DNA of 64,000 nucleotides. Source: Amycolatopsis sp. cg9 (GTDB lineage Bacteria > Actinomycetota > Actinomycetes > Mycobacteriales > Pseudonocardiaceae). Where the stretch lies: assembly GCF_041346945.1 (NCBI RefSeq), contig NZ_CP166850.1, positions 806,001 to 870,000 on the forward strand. Reading direction: 5' to 3'. The position numbers and the translations under genes are program-made. The stretch's first letter is position 1. Each line of letters begins with the position of its first letter. This document shows, one piece after another, positions 26,232-35,753 of the stretch. The notes under the pieces are model-generated. The model ran no database searches. It saw nothing but the letters and a program-made list of their open reading frames with translations, and was not told the origin of the DNA.

Positions 26232-26639
26232 TCAGTCGATGATCTCGACCGGCTCCTCGGTGATCTCGGCGTCCACGATCCGGTACGACCGGAACTCGTG
26301 CACTTCGGGGTCGCGGGTGGAGACGAGCACGTAGTGCGCGCCGGGCTCGGCCGCGATGTTCGCGTCGGTCCGCGACGGGTACGCCTCGGTCGCGGTGTGC
26401 GAGTGGTAGATGACGACCGGCGCCTCGTCGTTCGCGTCCAGCTCGCGGTAGAGCTTCAGCAGGTCGGCGGAGTCGAATTCGTAGAACGTCGGCGAGCGGG
26501 CCGCGTTCAGCATGGGGATGAACCGCTCGGGCGAGTCGGACCCCTCGGGCCCGGCGATCACCCCGCACGCCTCGTCGGGGTGGTCACGGCGGGCGTGGGC
26601 GACGATCTCGTCGACGAGTTCACGGCGAATCCGGAGCAC
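26232..26639 (-). CDS. mec: JAMM-family CysO-cysteine peptidase
   Basis: A 135-residue zinc peptidase with a complete JAMM site: E23, then H79-x-H81-x7-S89-x2-D92. Mec removes cysteine from the CysO-cysteine adduct. First gene of the mec-cysO-cysM operon; 64 bp separate it from cysO. Confidence 0.94.
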   Translation of the reverse strand: MLRIRRELVDEIVAHARRDHPDEACGVIAGPEGSDSPERFIPMLNAARSPTFYEFDSADLLKLYRELDANDEAPVVIYHSHTATEAYPSRTDANIAAEPGAHYVLVSTRDPEVHEFRSYRIVDAEITEEPVEIID

Positions 26640-26655
26640 ATCGACATCTTAGGTC

Positions 26656-27087
26656 GTGGACACAAGCGATCCATATCTTGAGATGCTGTGCTCAGGAGCA
26701 CACTGGGGCATGCCGATGCCCTCGATCGCCCGCGAGCGCTGCCGGAAGTTCCTCCGGGACGGCGAGCGGATCCAGTACCTCATCCCCGGGATCTCGCTGT
26801 ACGTCAACGGCGTCCGCACCCGCGCCGCCTTCTTCGTCGTGGTCACCGACCGCAGCATCACCGTCCTCTACGGCGGCCGCTTCCGGCGCTACACGCCGAA
26901 GGCCGTCTACGACCGGCTGCCCCGGCGCACCGAGATCGGCCCGGTCGAGGTCCACCCGTCGCTCGGCCCGGTGCTCACCGTCGCCGAACTGCACCTGGAG
27001 ATCGACGAGGAGTACGTCAGCGCCGTCCGCGCGGCCAACCTGGAAGGCGCCCACGACCTGCCGCCGGACCCGCTGCCCGACCTGTGA
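26656..27087 (+). CDS. Conserved hypothetical protein, bacterial PH-like
   Basis: A 143-residue protein with a central beta-rich segment (IQYLIPGISLYVNGVRTRAA, then VVVTDRSITVLYGG) like a bacterial pleckstrin-homology domain, and an acidic proline-rich tail. The GTG at 26656 is used; an ATG nine codons later is an alternative. Divergent from mec with only 16 bp between starts, so the promoters must be very compact or lie inside the genes. Function unknown. Confidence 0.6.
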   Translation: MDTSDPYLEMLCSGAHWGMPMPSIARERCRKFLRDGERIQYLIPGISLYVNGVRTRAAFFVVVTDRSITVLYGGRFRRYTPKAVYDRLPRRTEIGPVEVHPSLGPVLTVAELHLEIDEEYVSAVRAANLEGAHDLPPDPLPDL

Positions 27088-27088
27088 C

Positions 27089-28069
27089 TCAGCCGAACGC
27101 CTCCGGCCACACGTCCCGGTAAGCCGGCACCCCGCCCGCGGCCGTCGCCGCCAGCAGGCCGCGCACCATCGCCCGCGCGAACACCCGCGCGGCCGCCGAA
27201 CACAGCGTGTCCAGTGCCATCGGGCGCGCCGCCGCGCCGAACGGGCCGCTCGCCTCCGGGAGCTCGTGCTCGCCGGTGGCCAGCGCGAACACCGTGTCGC
27301 CGTCGAACATCGTGTGGGCCGGGCGCACCGCGCGGGCCAGCCCGTCCTGGGCCGCGACCGCGATCCGCCGGGCCTCGGCCTTCGACAGCGCCGCGTCGAC
27401 CGCGACGACGCCGATCGTCGTGTTCAGATCGGTCCGGCGGGACGGCAGCGAAGCGGCCCGCGAAGGCCACGTCACGCCGAAGTCGCCGTGGTCGGCCGCG
27501 TACGGCCGGCCGGTCGAGAGGTCCACCGCCTCGCCGGCCGCGTTGACCGCCGCCAGCGCCCCGACGGTGAACTCGCCGACGACCTCGCTCGCCGAGCCGA
27601 TCCCGCCCTTCAACGACCCCACGGCCGCCCCCGCGCCGGCCCCGACCGTCCCCTCCGCGAACGAGTCCGAAGCCGCCGCGCAGGCCGCGTACCCGAAGGA
27701 CGCGTCCGGCCGGTTGCCCCACTCGCTGCGCGGCAGGTCGAACAGCACCGCCGCGGGCACGATCGGCACCACCTCGTGCGGCTGCGCGCCGACCGGGAAG
27801 CCCAGGTTCCGCTCCGCCAGCCACCGCATCACGCCGTCGGCCGCGGCCAGGCCGTACGCCGAACCGCCCGACAGGCAGACGGCGTTGGCCCGCTGCACCA
27901 GGTTCTCCGGCTCCAGCAGGTTCGTCTCCCGCGTGCCGGGCGCGCCGCCGCGCTGGTCGACGGCCCCGACCGCGCCGCCGGGGACCAGTACCACCGTCGT
28001 CCCGGTGGCCCAGCCGTCGCCGACCCGCTCGTGGTGCCCGACCAGCACGCCGGGGACGTCGGTGATCAT
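27089..28069 (-). CDS. P1 (DmpA-type) peptidase
   Basis: A 326-residue Ntn-hydrolase-like protein of peptidase family S58 (DmpA/L-aminopeptidase). Family blocks include the CLSGGSAYGLAAADGVMRWL helix and the cleavage region DLNTTIGVVAVDAAL near 235, where a Thr is the likely autoprocessing nucleophile. It corresponds to Rv1333. ATG overlaps the DUF2017 gene end by 4 nt. Substrate is probably a small peptide or amide. Confidence 0.88.
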   Translation of the reverse strand: MITDVPGVLVGHHERVGDGWATGTTVVLVPGGAVGAVDQRGGAPGTRETNLLEPENLVQRANAVCLSGGSAYGLAAADGVMRWLAERNLGFPVGAQPHEVVPIVPAAVLFDLPRSEWGNRPDASFGYAACAAASDSFAEGTVGAGAGAAVGSLKGGIGSASEVVGEFTVGALAAVNAAGEAVDLSTGRPYAADHGDFGVTWPSRAASLPSRRTDLNTTIGVVAVDAALSKAEARRIAVAAQDGLARAVRPAHTMFDGDTVFALATGEHELPEASGPFGAAARPMALDTLCSAAARVFARAMVRGLLAATAAGGVPAYRDVWPEAFG

Positions 28070-28623
28070 CCGGTCAGCGCCTGGATCAGCGTCTCCTGCA
28101 CCCAGGTCAGCCAGTGGTAGACGCCCAGGTGCGGCGCCCGCGGGTCGTCCTCGGGCAGCTCGTCGGGCATGTCTTCGGTGACGTCGAGCGCGGTGCCCAG
28201 CGCCAGCCGGACGTCGTTGAGCGCGCCCAGCCAGGCGTCGGCCTGCTCCTCGGTGAGCCGGACCTGGCCGCCGTCGCGGGGCAGCGTGTCGAGCACGATC
28301 TTCGCCACGCCGACCTTGATGTCCAGCAGCTCCGGCTCGTGCAGCGACCGCATCGCCGACGCCGAGTCGAGGTCCTCGCGGGTCGGGTTGTCCGGGTCGA
28401 GCTTGTGGAAGTCCGGGAGCAGCCGCGACAGCACCGGGTCGTCCGGGGACTCGGTGGGCCCGGTCCGGATGCCGGTCAGCTCGGCGAGCTCGTCCTGCGG
28501 CGCCTCCTCGGCCCGCGCGGTGAGCATGTCCTCGAGCTGGCTGACCAGGCCGCGCAGCACCGCCGCTTCCTGCTGCTCGAACCCGGCGTGGATGACCGCG
28601 CCCTTGCGCCGCCAGCCGTTCAC
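28066..28623 (-). CDS. DUF2017 family protein
   Basis: A 185-residue acidic, mostly helical protein found next to clpS in actinobacteria (the Rv1332 position). No catalytic motif. The GTG at 28623 overlaps the clpS stop by 4 nt, so it is translationally coupled. Association with ClpS suggests a role in adaptor-dependent proteolysis, but this is only contextual. Confidence 0.85.
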   Translation of the reverse strand: MNGWRRKGAVIHAGFEQQEAAVLRGLVSQLEDMLTARAEEAPQDELAELTGIRTGPTESPDDPVLSRLLPDFHKLDPDNPTREDLDSASAMRSLHEPELLDIKVGVAKIVLDTLPRDGGQVRLTEEQADAWLGALNDVRLALGTALDVTEDMPDELPEDDPRAPHLGVYHWLTWVQETLIQALTG

Positions 28624-28919
28624 GAGGTCTGCTCCATGGTGGCCCACAGGCCGGCCGCGTGGAGTTTCGCCACGTCCGTCTCCACCTTCTCCTTGCTGCC
28701 GGACGACACGATCGCCTTGCCCTTGTGGTGCACGTCGAGCATCAGCTTGGTGGCGTGGTCGCGGCTGTAGCCGAACAGCTTCTGGAAGACGTACGTCACG
28801 TACGACATCAGGTTCACCGGGTCGTTCCAGACCACGGTCCGCCAGGGGGTGTCCGACTCGGCTACTTCCGCACCGGCCGGCTCGACCTGCGTCTGTTCGG
28901 ATGCGACAGGCGTGGACAT
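28620..28919 (-). CDS. clpS: ATP-dependent Clp protease adaptor
   Basis: A 99-residue ClpS. The core [19 protein letters not shown] followed by [15 protein letters not shown] shows the ND motif that reads N-degron residues and hands substrates to ClpAP/ClpCP. The N-terminal ~25 residues are variable. An ATG three codons upstream (28928) is possible. Confidence 0.95.
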   Translation of the reverse strand: MSTPVASEQTQVEPAGAEVAESDTPWRTVVWNDPVNLMSYVTYVFQKLFGYSRDHATKLMLDVHHKGKAIVSSGSKEKVETDVAKLHAAGLWATMEQTS

Positions 28920-28981
28920 GCACCCCATGGTGTCACGGGGGTCACGGGGTACGCCGCGCCAGGTCCGGCCATGTGGGTGAA

Positions 28982-28987
28982 TAGGCT
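28982..28987 (+). promoter_or_regulatory. -10 element, probable leaderless start for pncB
   Basis: TAGGCT ends 6 nt before the ATG at 28994. Confidence 0.5.
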
Positions 28988-28993
28988 GACCCC

Positions 28994-30295
28994 ATGGGTT
29001 CACCGGAGCCGGCGACGGCCAGCACTGCGCTGCTCACCGACCACTACGAGCTGACCATGCTGGGCAGCGCGCTCGCCGACGGGACGCACGCGCGGCCCTG
29101 CGTGTTCGAGGTGTTCGCCCGCCGGCTGCCGACCGGCCGGCGCTACGGCGTCGTCGCGGGCACCGCGCGCGTGCTCGACGCCATCGCGGACTTCCGCTTC
29201 ACCGACGCCGAGCTCGCGCAGCTGGAAGCGACCGCGGTCGTCGACGACGCGACGCTGTCGTGGCTCGCCGACTACGAGTTCTCGGGTGACCTCGACGGGT
29301 ACGCCGAGGGCGAGCTGTACTTCCCCGGCTCGCCGATCCTCACCGTCGCCGGCTCGTTCGCCGAGTGCGTGCTGCTCGAGACGCTGGTGCTGTCGATCCT
29401 CAACCACGACAGCGCGATCGCGTCCGCGGCGGCCCGGATGTCCGGCGCCGCGCACGGCCGCCCGATCATCGAGATGGGCGGCCGCCGCACGCACGAGTAC
29501 GCGGCGGTCGCGGCCGCGCGCGCCGCCTACCTGGCCGGCTTCGCGACGACGTCCAACCTCGAAGCGGGCCGCCGCTACGGCATCCCGACCCGCGGCACCG
29601 TCGCGCACGCCTTCATGCTGCTGCACGACAGCGAAGAAGCGGCCTTCCGCGCGCAGGTCGAGAAGATGGGCGCGGACACGACGCTGCTGGTCGACACCTA
29701 CGACATCACCGCCGGCATCGAGACCGCCGTCCGCGTCGCCGGGCCGGAGCTCGGCGCGATCCGGATCGACTCGGGCGACGTCGGCCCGCTCGCCCGCCGG
29801 GCCCGCGAGCAGCTGGACTCCCTCGGCGCGAAGGACACCCGGATCGTCGTCTCCGGCGACCTCGACGAGCACGCCATCGCGGCGCTGCGCGCGGAGCCGG
29901 TGGACGCGTACGGCGTCGGCACTTCGGTGGTCACCGGGTCCGGCGCGCCGACCGCCGGGATGGTCTACAAGCTGGTCGAGGTGGACGGCAAGCCGGTCGC
30001 CAAGCGCAGCGCGCACAAGGAGTCCCGCGGCGGCCGGAAGTCCGCCCTCCGGCGCCACCGCGGCACCGGCACGGCGGTCGAGGAGGTCGTGTGGACCACG
30101 GCCGGCACCGCGCCCGCCGCGGAGGTCAACGACCGGCCGCTGCAGATCCCCCTGATCCGCGCTGGCCGCGCGGAAGCGGACCTGCCTACGCTCGACGATG
30201 CCAGGCAACGGCTGCGCCGCGGCCTGGTCAGCCTGCCGTGGGAAGGCCTCAAGCTCTCGCACGGCGAGCCCGCTATCCCGACGCTGTTCTTCTGA
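28994..30295 (+). CDS. pncB: Nicotinate phosphoribosyltransferase
   Basis: A 433-residue enzyme joining nicotinate to PRPP in NAD salvage. N-terminal [12 protein letters not shown], the [12 protein letters not shown] block, [13 protein letters not shown], and [11 protein letters not shown] are typical. It is divergent from clpS, as in mycobacteria, and followed 13 nt later by pncA, so nicotinamide is deamidated and recycled by neighbouring genes. Confidence 0.97.
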   Translation: MGSPEPATASTALLTDHYELTMLGSALADGTHARPCVFEVFARRLPTGRRYGVVAGTARVLDAIADFRFTDAELAQLEATAVVDDATLSWLADYEFSGDLDGYAEGELYFPGSPILTVAGSFAECVLLETLVLSILNHDSAIASAAARMSGAAHGRPIIEMGGRRTHEYAAVAAARAAYLAGFATTSNLEAGRRYGIPTRGTVAHAFMLLHDSEEAAFRAQVEKMGADTTLLVDTYDITAGIETAVRVAGPELGAIRIDSGDVGPLARRAREQLDSLGAKDTRIVVSGDLDEHAIAALRAEPVDAYGVGTSVVTGSGAPTAGMVYKLVEVDGKPVAKRSAHKESRGGRKSALRRHRGTGTAVEEVVWTTAGTAPAAEVNDRPLQIPLIRAGRAEADLPTLDDARQRLRRGLVSLPWEGLKLSHGEPAIPTLFF

Positions 30296-30308
30296 TCGGA
30301 GTTCGACC

Positions 30309-30887
30309 ATGGGTACCGCGCTGATCGTGGTGGACGTGCAGAACGACTTCTGCGAAGGGGGTTCGCTCGGCCTGCCGGGCGGGGCCGCCGCGGCCGCCGG
30401 CATCTCGAAGCAGGCCGCCGAGGGCGGGTACAGCCACGTGGTGGCCACCCGGGACAACCACATCGACCCGGGCGACCACTTCAGCGAGACGCCGGACTTC
30501 AAGGACAGCTGGCCGGTGCACTGCGTCGCCGGTACGCCGGGGGCGTCGTTCCACCCCGCGCTCGACGTCGTCCCGATCGGCGAGGTGTTCTCGAAGGGCG
30601 AGTACAGCGCCGCGTACTCCGGCTTCGAGGGCGCGGCCCGCGACGGGAAGTCCCTGGAAGCCTGGCTTCGCGAACACGACGTCACCGACGTCGACGTCGT
30701 CGGCATCGCGACGGACTTCTGCGTCCGCGCGACGGCGCTCGACGCGGCGAAGGCCGGCTTCGGCGTGCGGGTGCTGCTGGACCTGACGGTCGGCGGCTCG
30801 CAGCCGACGGTCGACGCGACGCTGAAGGACTTCGACGAGGCGGGCATCGCCTACACCGGCACCGCCGCCGTGCCGCCGGCCTCGTGA
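30309..30887 (+). CDS. pncA: Nicotinamidase
   Basis: A 192-residue cysteine hydrolase. Catalytic residues D9, K96 and C138 (TDFCVRATA) and metal ligands D49, H51, H57 are all in place. It deamidates nicotinamide to nicotinate and in mycobacteria activates pyrazinamide. A GATCGGAG ribosome-site-like sequence lies upstream. Second gene of the pncB operon. Confidence 0.97.
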   Translation: MGTALIVVDVQNDFCEGGSLGLPGGAAAAAGISKQAAEGGYSHVVATRDNHIDPGDHFSETPDFKDSWPVHCVAGTPGASFHPALDVVPIGEVFSKGEYSAAYSGFEGAARDGKSLEAWLREHDVTDVDVVGIATDFCVRATALDAAKAGFGVRVLLDLTVGGSQPTVDATLKDFDEAGIAYTGTAAVPPAS

Positions 30888-31528
30888 GGGACCTCCGGGC
30901 CGCGCTGGCCGAACACCGGCTAGTCGCGATCCTGCGGGCCTCGGACGCGTCGCGGTTCGCCGACGCGGCGATGGTGCTGCACGCGGCGGGCGTCCGCCTG
31001 CTCGAAGCGACGCTGACGACGCCGGGCGCGCCCGCGGCGATCACCGCGCTGCGCCTGGCCCTCGGCGAAGACGCGCTGATCGGCGCGGGCAGCGTCCGCG
31101 AACCGTCCGATGTGGACACCGCGGTCGACGCGGGCGCGGCGTACCTGATCACCCCGACGGTCAACCCCGCGGTGCTGGAGCGCGCCGCGGAGCTGGACAC
31201 CCCGGTGGTCTGCGGCGCGCTGACGCCGACCGAGATCGACCAGGCCTGGCGCCTCGGCGCGGCCGCGGTAAAGGTGTTCCCGATCGCGGCCGCCGGCGGC
31301 GTCGCGTACCTGCGCGCGGTCCGGGCCCCGCTGCCGGACGTCCCGCTGGTCCCGACCGGCGGCGTCCACCTGGCCGACGTCGAGGCCTACCTGCGCTCGG
31401 GCGCGATCGCGGTCGCGGCGGCGACCCCGCTGCTGGGCGACGCCCTGTCGTCCGGCGGCAGCCTCCCGGACCTGGCCACCCGCGCAGGCGAGTTCGTCGC
31501 GGCCGCCTCCCGCTTCACCACGGTCTGA
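30884..31528 (+). CDS. KDPG/KHG aldolase
   Basis: A 214-residue class I aldolase with catalytic E41 in EATLTTPG and Schiff-base K130 in VKVFPI. It cleaves 2-keto-3-deoxy-6-phosphogluconate or 4-hydroxy-2-oxoglutarate to pyruvate and an aldehyde. The GTG start overlaps pncA by 4 nt. No other Entner-Doudoroff gene is near, so its place in the NAD-salvage operon is odd. Confidence 0.93.
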   Translation: MRDLRAALAEHRLVAILRASDASRFADAAMVLHAAGVRLLEATLTTPGAPAAITALRLALGEDALIGAGSVREPSDVDTAVDAGAAYLITPTVNPAVLERAAELDTPVVCGALTPTEIDQAWRLGAAAVKVFPIAAAGGVAYLRAVRAPLPDVPLVPTGGVHLADVEAYLRSGAIAVAAATPLLGDALSSGGSLPDLATRAGEFVAAASRFTTV

Positions 31529-31529
31529 G

Positions 31530-31555
31530 GCCGCACTTTCACGTGAAAGTGCGGC
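31530..31555. terminator. Perfect 26-bp palindrome
   Basis: GCCGCACTTTCAC meets its exact reverse complement GTGAAAGTGCGGC. It lies just after the aldolase stop in a convergent gap. The core recurs at 63097-63126. Confidence 0.7.
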
Positions 31556-31568
31556 TTTGCGTCACAAA

Positions 31569-31595
31569 GCGGCACTTTCGTAGGGAAAGTGCCGC
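31569..31595. terminator. Hairpin before the end of the secreted-protein gene
   Basis: Arms GCGGCACTTT (31569-31578) and AAAGTGCCGC (31586-31595) with a 7-nt loop. With the preceding palindrome it forms a two-sided terminator for convergent genes. Confidence 0.65.
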
Positions 31596-31596
31596 C

Positions 31597-32244
31597 CTAC
31601 TTCTTGCCGTAGGGGTCGCAGGCCGCCGTGCCGAGGTAGATGTCGCCGCTCGCCGGGCCGCCCTGCGGGAACAGCCGGATGTGCACCGCGTGCGTCACCA
31701 GGCTGCCGTCCGGCGGTTGCGGCGTCACGGTCTCGTTGAGGACCACCGTCGCCAGCGCCGTGCCCGCGGCCCCGCCGGGGATGACGATCCGGTGGTTCGG
31801 CGGGATCTGCTCGGGCACGGTGATCCCCTGGACGGCGCCGATCGACACCTCGCCACCGCTGCCGGTCTCGCTCGTCGCGCACTTCGCCGAGAAGGTGCGC
31901 ACGGTGATCGCCGGACCGCCGTAGCGCTTGAGGACGGTGGCTTCGAACCGGTGCCCGGACGCCTGCGCGACCGAGACGCCCCCCGAGCGCCCGCAGCCGG
32001 ACTCGCCCATCCCGAACGCGGCGACGTCGCCCGTCGCGCCACCCTGCGTCTGCGCGCTGTAAGGGCCGTCCGCGGTGCATTTCGCCAGCTCACCGGTGAC
32101 GACGTGTTCGTTGTCGATCGTCACGTCCAGCGATCCCGAAGACGCCCATCCGGTGGACGTCCCGGGTGCCGCGGCAGCCAGGAGCGGCACGCCCAGCGTC
32201 GTCACCGCCAGCAACCGGAATGTCCTCTTCCTGGCGTTCCGCAT
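31597..32244 (-). CDS. Secreted protein, choice-of-anchor-P-like
   Basis: A 215-residue protein with a basic N-terminus and signal peptide (about 1-27, cleavage after AAAA-like residues), then a beta-rich region. The pattern IPPNHRIVIPGG...VVLNET...HAVHIRLF...GDIYLGTAACDP resembles actinobacterial choice-of-anchor P proteins. Six cysteines could form disulphides. A GAGGAGG ribosome site precedes the ATG. Extracellular role unknown. Confidence 0.7.
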   Translation of the reverse strand: MRNARKRTFRLLAVTTLGVPLLAAAAPGTSTGWASSGSLDVTIDNEHVVTGELAKCTADGPYSAQTQGGATGDVAAFGMGESGCGRSGGVSVAQASGHRFEATVLKRYGGPAITVRTFSAKCATSETGSGGEVSIGAVQGITVPEQIPPNHRIVIPGGAAGTALATVVLNETVTPQPPDGSLVTHAVHIRLFPQGGPASGDIYLGTAACDPYGKK

Positions 32245-32421
32245 GCACCGGCCTCCTCGGTTTCGTGACAGTTCGTAGTTACCCACTTCGTCATCGGCAG
32301 CCCGGCCGCCGTCCCTGATCGGGTCCACCCGGACGGGTGGCCGGTGAGGAACGCAACTTCGCGGGTTTTGCGGCGGTAACGAGCGTTAACCTCGATCGAC
32401 TTGCTCACCCAGGGAGGTTTC

Positions 32422-33012
32422 GTGTCTTCGCTGTCCTTCGCCGGCAAGCGGCCCGTGCTGGCCGACCTCGTCCCCGGCTCGCTCGTCCGGGACATCGCGC
32501 TGGTCGCCGGCGGTGCCGTGCTCACCGGCGCCGCCGCGCAGCTGACCATCCCGGTGCCGGGCAGCCCGGTGCCGATGACCGGCCAGACGTTCGCCGCGCT
32601 GCTCGTCGGCGCGTCGCTGGGCATGTCGCGCGGTGCCGCGTCGATGCTGGTGTACCTGCTCGTCGGCGCCGTGGGCGTGCCGTGGTTCCAGCACGGCACC
32701 GCGGGCCTGTCCGGCGCGAGCGCCGGCTACATCGTCGGGTTCGTCTTCGCCGGCGCGCTGGTCGGCGCGCTCGCCGGCCGCGGCGGCGACCGGACGCCGG
32801 TGCGCACCGCGGGCACGATGGTGCTCGGCAACGTCGTGATCTACGCGTTCGGCGTGCCGTGGCTGATGGCGTCGACCGGGTTCGACCTGGTGACGGCGTT
32901 CGCCAAGGGCGTCACGCCGTTCCTCGTCGGGGACGCGCTCAAGATCGTCGTGGCCGCCGGCCTGCTGCCGCTGACCTGGAAGCTCGTCTCGGGCCGCCGT
33001 TCCGAAGACTGA
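32422..33012 (+). CDS. bioY: Biotin transporter S component (ECF type)
   Basis: A 196-residue protein with about six membrane helices and BioY features: IPVPGSPVPMTGQTFAALL, GASLGMSRGAASMLVYLLVG, and the late LVGDALKIVVAAGLLP. It binds biotin for uptake by an energy-coupling ATPase, which is not encoded nearby. GGGAGG at 32412-32417 decides the GTG at 32422. Transcribed alone and followed by a strong inverted repeat. Confidence 0.94.
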   Translation: MSSLSFAGKRPVLADLVPGSLVRDIALVAGGAVLTGAAAQLTIPVPGSPVPMTGQTFAALLVGASLGMSRGAASMLVYLLVGAVGVPWFQHGTAGLSGASAGYIVGFVFAGALVGALAGRGGDRTPVRTAGTMVLGNVVIYAFGVPWLMASTGFDLVTAFAKGVTPFLVGDALKIVVAAGLLPLTWKLVSGRRSED

Positions 33013-33013
33013 C

Positions 33014-33100
33014 GCGCGCTGAAGGGGACTTTCCTGGCGTCCGGCGCGAGGAAAGTCCCCTTCACCGCGTCTGACGCAGTGAAAGTCCCCTTCAGCGCGC
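33014..33100. terminator. 20-bp inverted repeat with a duplicated right arm
   Basis: Left arm 33014-33033 pairs perfectly with 33081-33100. The inner copy GAAAGTCCCCTTCA at 33051-33064 can also pair with the left arm (14 bp). It follows the bioY stop. Confidence 0.65.
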
Positions 33101-33152
33101 GGCACGAGCGGCCCGTTCGCGACGGATCACCGATCCTGTCGGTCCCGGCGGC

Positions 33153-33158
33153 TAATGT
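33153..33158 (+). promoter_or_regulatory. -10 element upstream of helicase gene
   Basis: TAATGT ends 8 nt before the GTG at 33167 and overlaps the alternative ATG at 33155, arguing for the later start. Confidence 0.45.
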
Positions 33159-33166
33159 GTGTCGCT

Positions 33167-35218
33167 GTGCCCGCCCGAACTGATTTCCCCGGCGTCCTCG
33201 AACTCCTCACCCACGCGGTGGAGTCCGTCGGTGGTGCCGAACGCCCAGGGCAGGTCGAAATGGCCGACGCCGTCGGGCGTGCCATCCGCACCGGCGAGCA
33301 CCTCGCCGTGCAGGCGGGCACCGGCACCGGCAAGTCGCTGGCGTACCTCGTCCCCGCGATCCGCCACGCCGTCCAGAAGGAGGCGACGGTCGTCGTCTCG
33401 ACGGCGACGATCGCGCTGCAGCGCCAGCTCGTCGACCGCGACCTCCCGCGCCTGGCGAAGGCGCTGAAGAAGCCGCTGGGCCGCGAACCGACCTTCGCGA
33501 TCCTCAAGGGCCGCCGCAACTACATGTGCCTGCACCGGCTGGATTCCGGCGCGCCGGACGAGCCGGAGGACGCCCAGCTCTTCGACCCGTTCGCGGTGTC
33601 GCGGCTGGGCAAGGAGGTCACGCGGCTGCGGGAGTGGGCGTCGGACACCGAAACCGGCGACCGCGACGAGCTCGTCCCCGGCGTCACCGACCAGGCGTGG
33701 CGCCAGGTTTCCGTGACGGCGAAGGAATGTCTCGGCGCTTCGCGCTGCCCGATCGGCACGGACTGCTTCGCCGAGAAGGCCCGCGCCGAGGCCGGCCGCG
33801 CCGACGTCATCGTCACCAACCACGCGCTGCTGGCGATCGACGCGCTGCAGGGCTACCAGGTGCTGCCGGACCACGACGTGGTGATCATCGACGAGGCCCA
33901 CGACCTGGTCGACCGGGTCACTTCGGTCGCCACCGGCGAGCTGACCAGCGCGATGTGCGCGTCGGCCGCGCGCCGCTGCGGCAAGCTCATCGACGCCGAC
34001 GTCGCCGACCGCCTGCTGGAGGCGGGTGACGGGCTGGCGCTGATCGTGGACGACCTGCCCGCGGGCCGGATGGACGAACTGCCGCGGCCGCTCCAGGGCG
34101 CGATCCCGGCGGTCCGCGACGCCGCGCACGCGTGCATCACCGCGCTCGGCTCCGACCGCAAGGAGGACGTCGAGGGGGCCACCGCGCGCAAGCTGGCGCG
34201 CTCGCTGCTCGACGAGGTGCACGACACCGCGGTCCGGCTCCTGGAGGCGTTCGACGAAGACCAGGCGCACCAGCGCGACGTCGTCTGGCTGTCCGGCGAC
34301 AAGTTCTCGTCGAACCCGCGCCCGCCGGCGTTGAAGGTGGCGCCGCTCGGCGTCGCGGGCCTGCTGCGCGAGCGCGTGTTCAACCAGCACACGACGATCC
34401 TCACCTCGGCGACGCTCACCCTCGGCGGCACGTTCGACACGATGGCGCGCCAGTGGGGGCTGCCGCCGGGCGCGGCCCGCGTGGAACAGGCGCCCGGAGC
34501 CGCGACGGAGAAGGAAGCGCCGTCGGACGTCGACAGCAGCCCCAAATGGACCGGGCTGGACGTCGGCTCGCCGTTCGACCACAAGCGCAACGGCATCCTC
34601 TACCTGGCCAAGCACCTGCCGCCGCCGGGCCGCGACGGCCTCGCGTCGTCCACAATGGACGAGCTGGCCGAGCTGATCGAGGCCGCGGGCGGGCGCACGC
34701 TGGGGTTGTTCTCGTCGATGCGGGCGGCCAAGCAGGCCACCGAGGAGATGCGCGAGCGGCTCGACTTCCCGATCCTCTGCCAGGGCGAGGATTCGACGTC
34801 GCTGCTGGTCCAGAAGTTCTCCGAGGACGTCCGCACGTGCCTGTTCGGCACACTCAGCCTGTGGCAGGGCGTGGACGTGCCGGGGCCGTCGCTGCAGCTC
34901 GTGGTCGTCGACCGGATCCCGTTCCCGCGCCCGGACGACCCGGTGTCCTCGGCCCGCCAGCGCGCGGTGGAAGCCCGCGGCGGCAACGGGTTCCTCACCG
35001 TGGCGGCCACGCACGCGGCGCTGCTGCTGGCGCAGGGAACCGGCCGGCTGCACCGCTCGGTCACCGACCGCGGGGTGGTCGCGGTGCTGGATTCGCGGCT
35101 GGCGAACGCCCGCTACGGCGGATTCCTCCGTGCTTCGCTGCCGCCGTTCTGGCCGACGATGGACCCGAAGGTGGTGCGCGAAGCGCTGCGCCGGCTGGAC
35201 GCAGCCGCGCCCGCGTGA
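33167..35218 (+). CDS. DinG-family ATP-dependent DNA helicase
   Basis: A 683-residue superfamily 2 helicase of the DinG/XPD type. Walker A is AGTGTGKS near 50, the Walker B box is IIDEAHD near 243, and cysteines in YMCLHR and ECLGASRCPIGTDCF are placed like the 4Fe-4S ligands of this family. Late motifs LWQGVDVPG and QGTGRLHRS complete the helicase core. It likely unwinds R-loops or recombination intermediates. Start at GTG 33167 by -10 spacing; ATG 33155 is an alternative. Confidence 0.92.
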   Translation: MPARTDFPGVLELLTHAVESVGGAERPGQVEMADAVGRAIRTGEHLAVQAGTGTGKSLAYLVPAIRHAVQKEATVVVSTATIALQRQLVDRDLPRLAKALKKPLGREPTFAILKGRRNYMCLHRLDSGAPDEPEDAQLFDPFAVSRLGKEVTRLREWASDTETGDRDELVPGVTDQAWRQVSVTAKECLGASRCPIGTDCFAEKARAEAGRADVIVTNHALLAIDALQGYQVLPDHDVVIIDEAHDLVDRVTSVATGELTSAMCASAARRCGKLIDADVADRLLEAGDGLALIVDDLPAGRMDELPRPLQGAIPAVRDAAHACITALGSDRKEDVEGATARKLARSLLDEVHDTAVRLLEAFDEDQAHQRDVVWLSGDKFSSNPRPPALKVAPLGVAGLLRERVFNQHTTILTSATLTLGGTFDTMARQWGLPPGAARVEQAPGAATEKEAPSDVDSSPKWTGLDVGSPFDHKRNGILYLAKHLPPPGRDGLASSTMDELAELIEAAGGRTLGLFSSMRAAKQATEEMRERLDFPILCQGEDSTSLLVQKFSEDVRTCLFGTLSLWQGVDVPGPSLQLVVVDRIPFPRPDDPVSSARQRAVEARGGNGFLTVAATHAALLLAQGTGRLHRSVTDRGVVAVLDSRLANARYGGFLRASLPPFWPTMDPKVVREALRRLDAAAPA

Positions 35219-35377
35219 CGCGGTCCACAGCACCGACCGGTACGGTGAAGCAACCCGGTACCAATCCGGCCAAAAGCAGGCCGCCCTCCACGGGGGACGT
35301 AACCGCCGCTACGGAAGTCATGCGGCCGTGGCTGTGGTCGGATTGGTACTAGCGGCACAGCAACAAGGGAGCACCGG

Positions 35378-35719
35378 TTGACCCAGGATTCGTCCAGCGC
35401 ACAGTCCCGGACCGTCAGTGTCGACGACACCGGCGTGCGGCGGCGCCTCGCGGACGGCAGCGAAGAAGCTGTCACGTGGGCCGGCCTGTCGTCGGTGATG
35501 GTCCGCGTGATCCCCGACGGCCCGTGGAACGAAGACGTGTTCTTCATGCTGGTCGGCACGGACGGCAAGGGCACCGCGGTCCCCAGCGGCGACCCGGCGG
35601 CCGACGCCCTGATCGAGCGCCTGCAAGCCCTGCCCGGCTTCGACAACGAGAAGTTCATCGAGGCCATGACGACCGACGCCGACCAGGCGTACGTCGTCTG
35701 GGAATCCACCCAGAACTGA
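35378..35719 (+). CDS. Conserved hypothetical protein
   Basis: A 113-residue acidic protein (VSVDDTGVRRRLADGSEEAVTW...) with alternating beta strands and a helical end. It resembles small actinobacterial proteins without known function. The TTG at 35378 is preceded by AAGGGAG (35365-35371). The 159-bp gap upstream holds an 11-bp inverted repeat, GTACCAATCCG (35258-35268) and its complement (35339-35349). Confidence 0.6.
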   Translation: MTQDSSSAQSRTVSVDDTGVRRRLADGSEEAVTWAGLSSVMVRVIPDGPWNEDVFFMLVGTDGKGTAVPSGDPAADALIERLQALPGFDNEKFIEAMTTDADQAYVVWESTQN

Positions 35720-35753
35720 CGGGACGCCCCGCGTAACAGATCCACCAGCACTG

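Noticed and set aside
32245..32421. Riboswitch or BirA-type operator before bioY
   Set aside because: No conserved aptamer-like pairing or biotin operator dyad could be drawn in the 177-bp gap.
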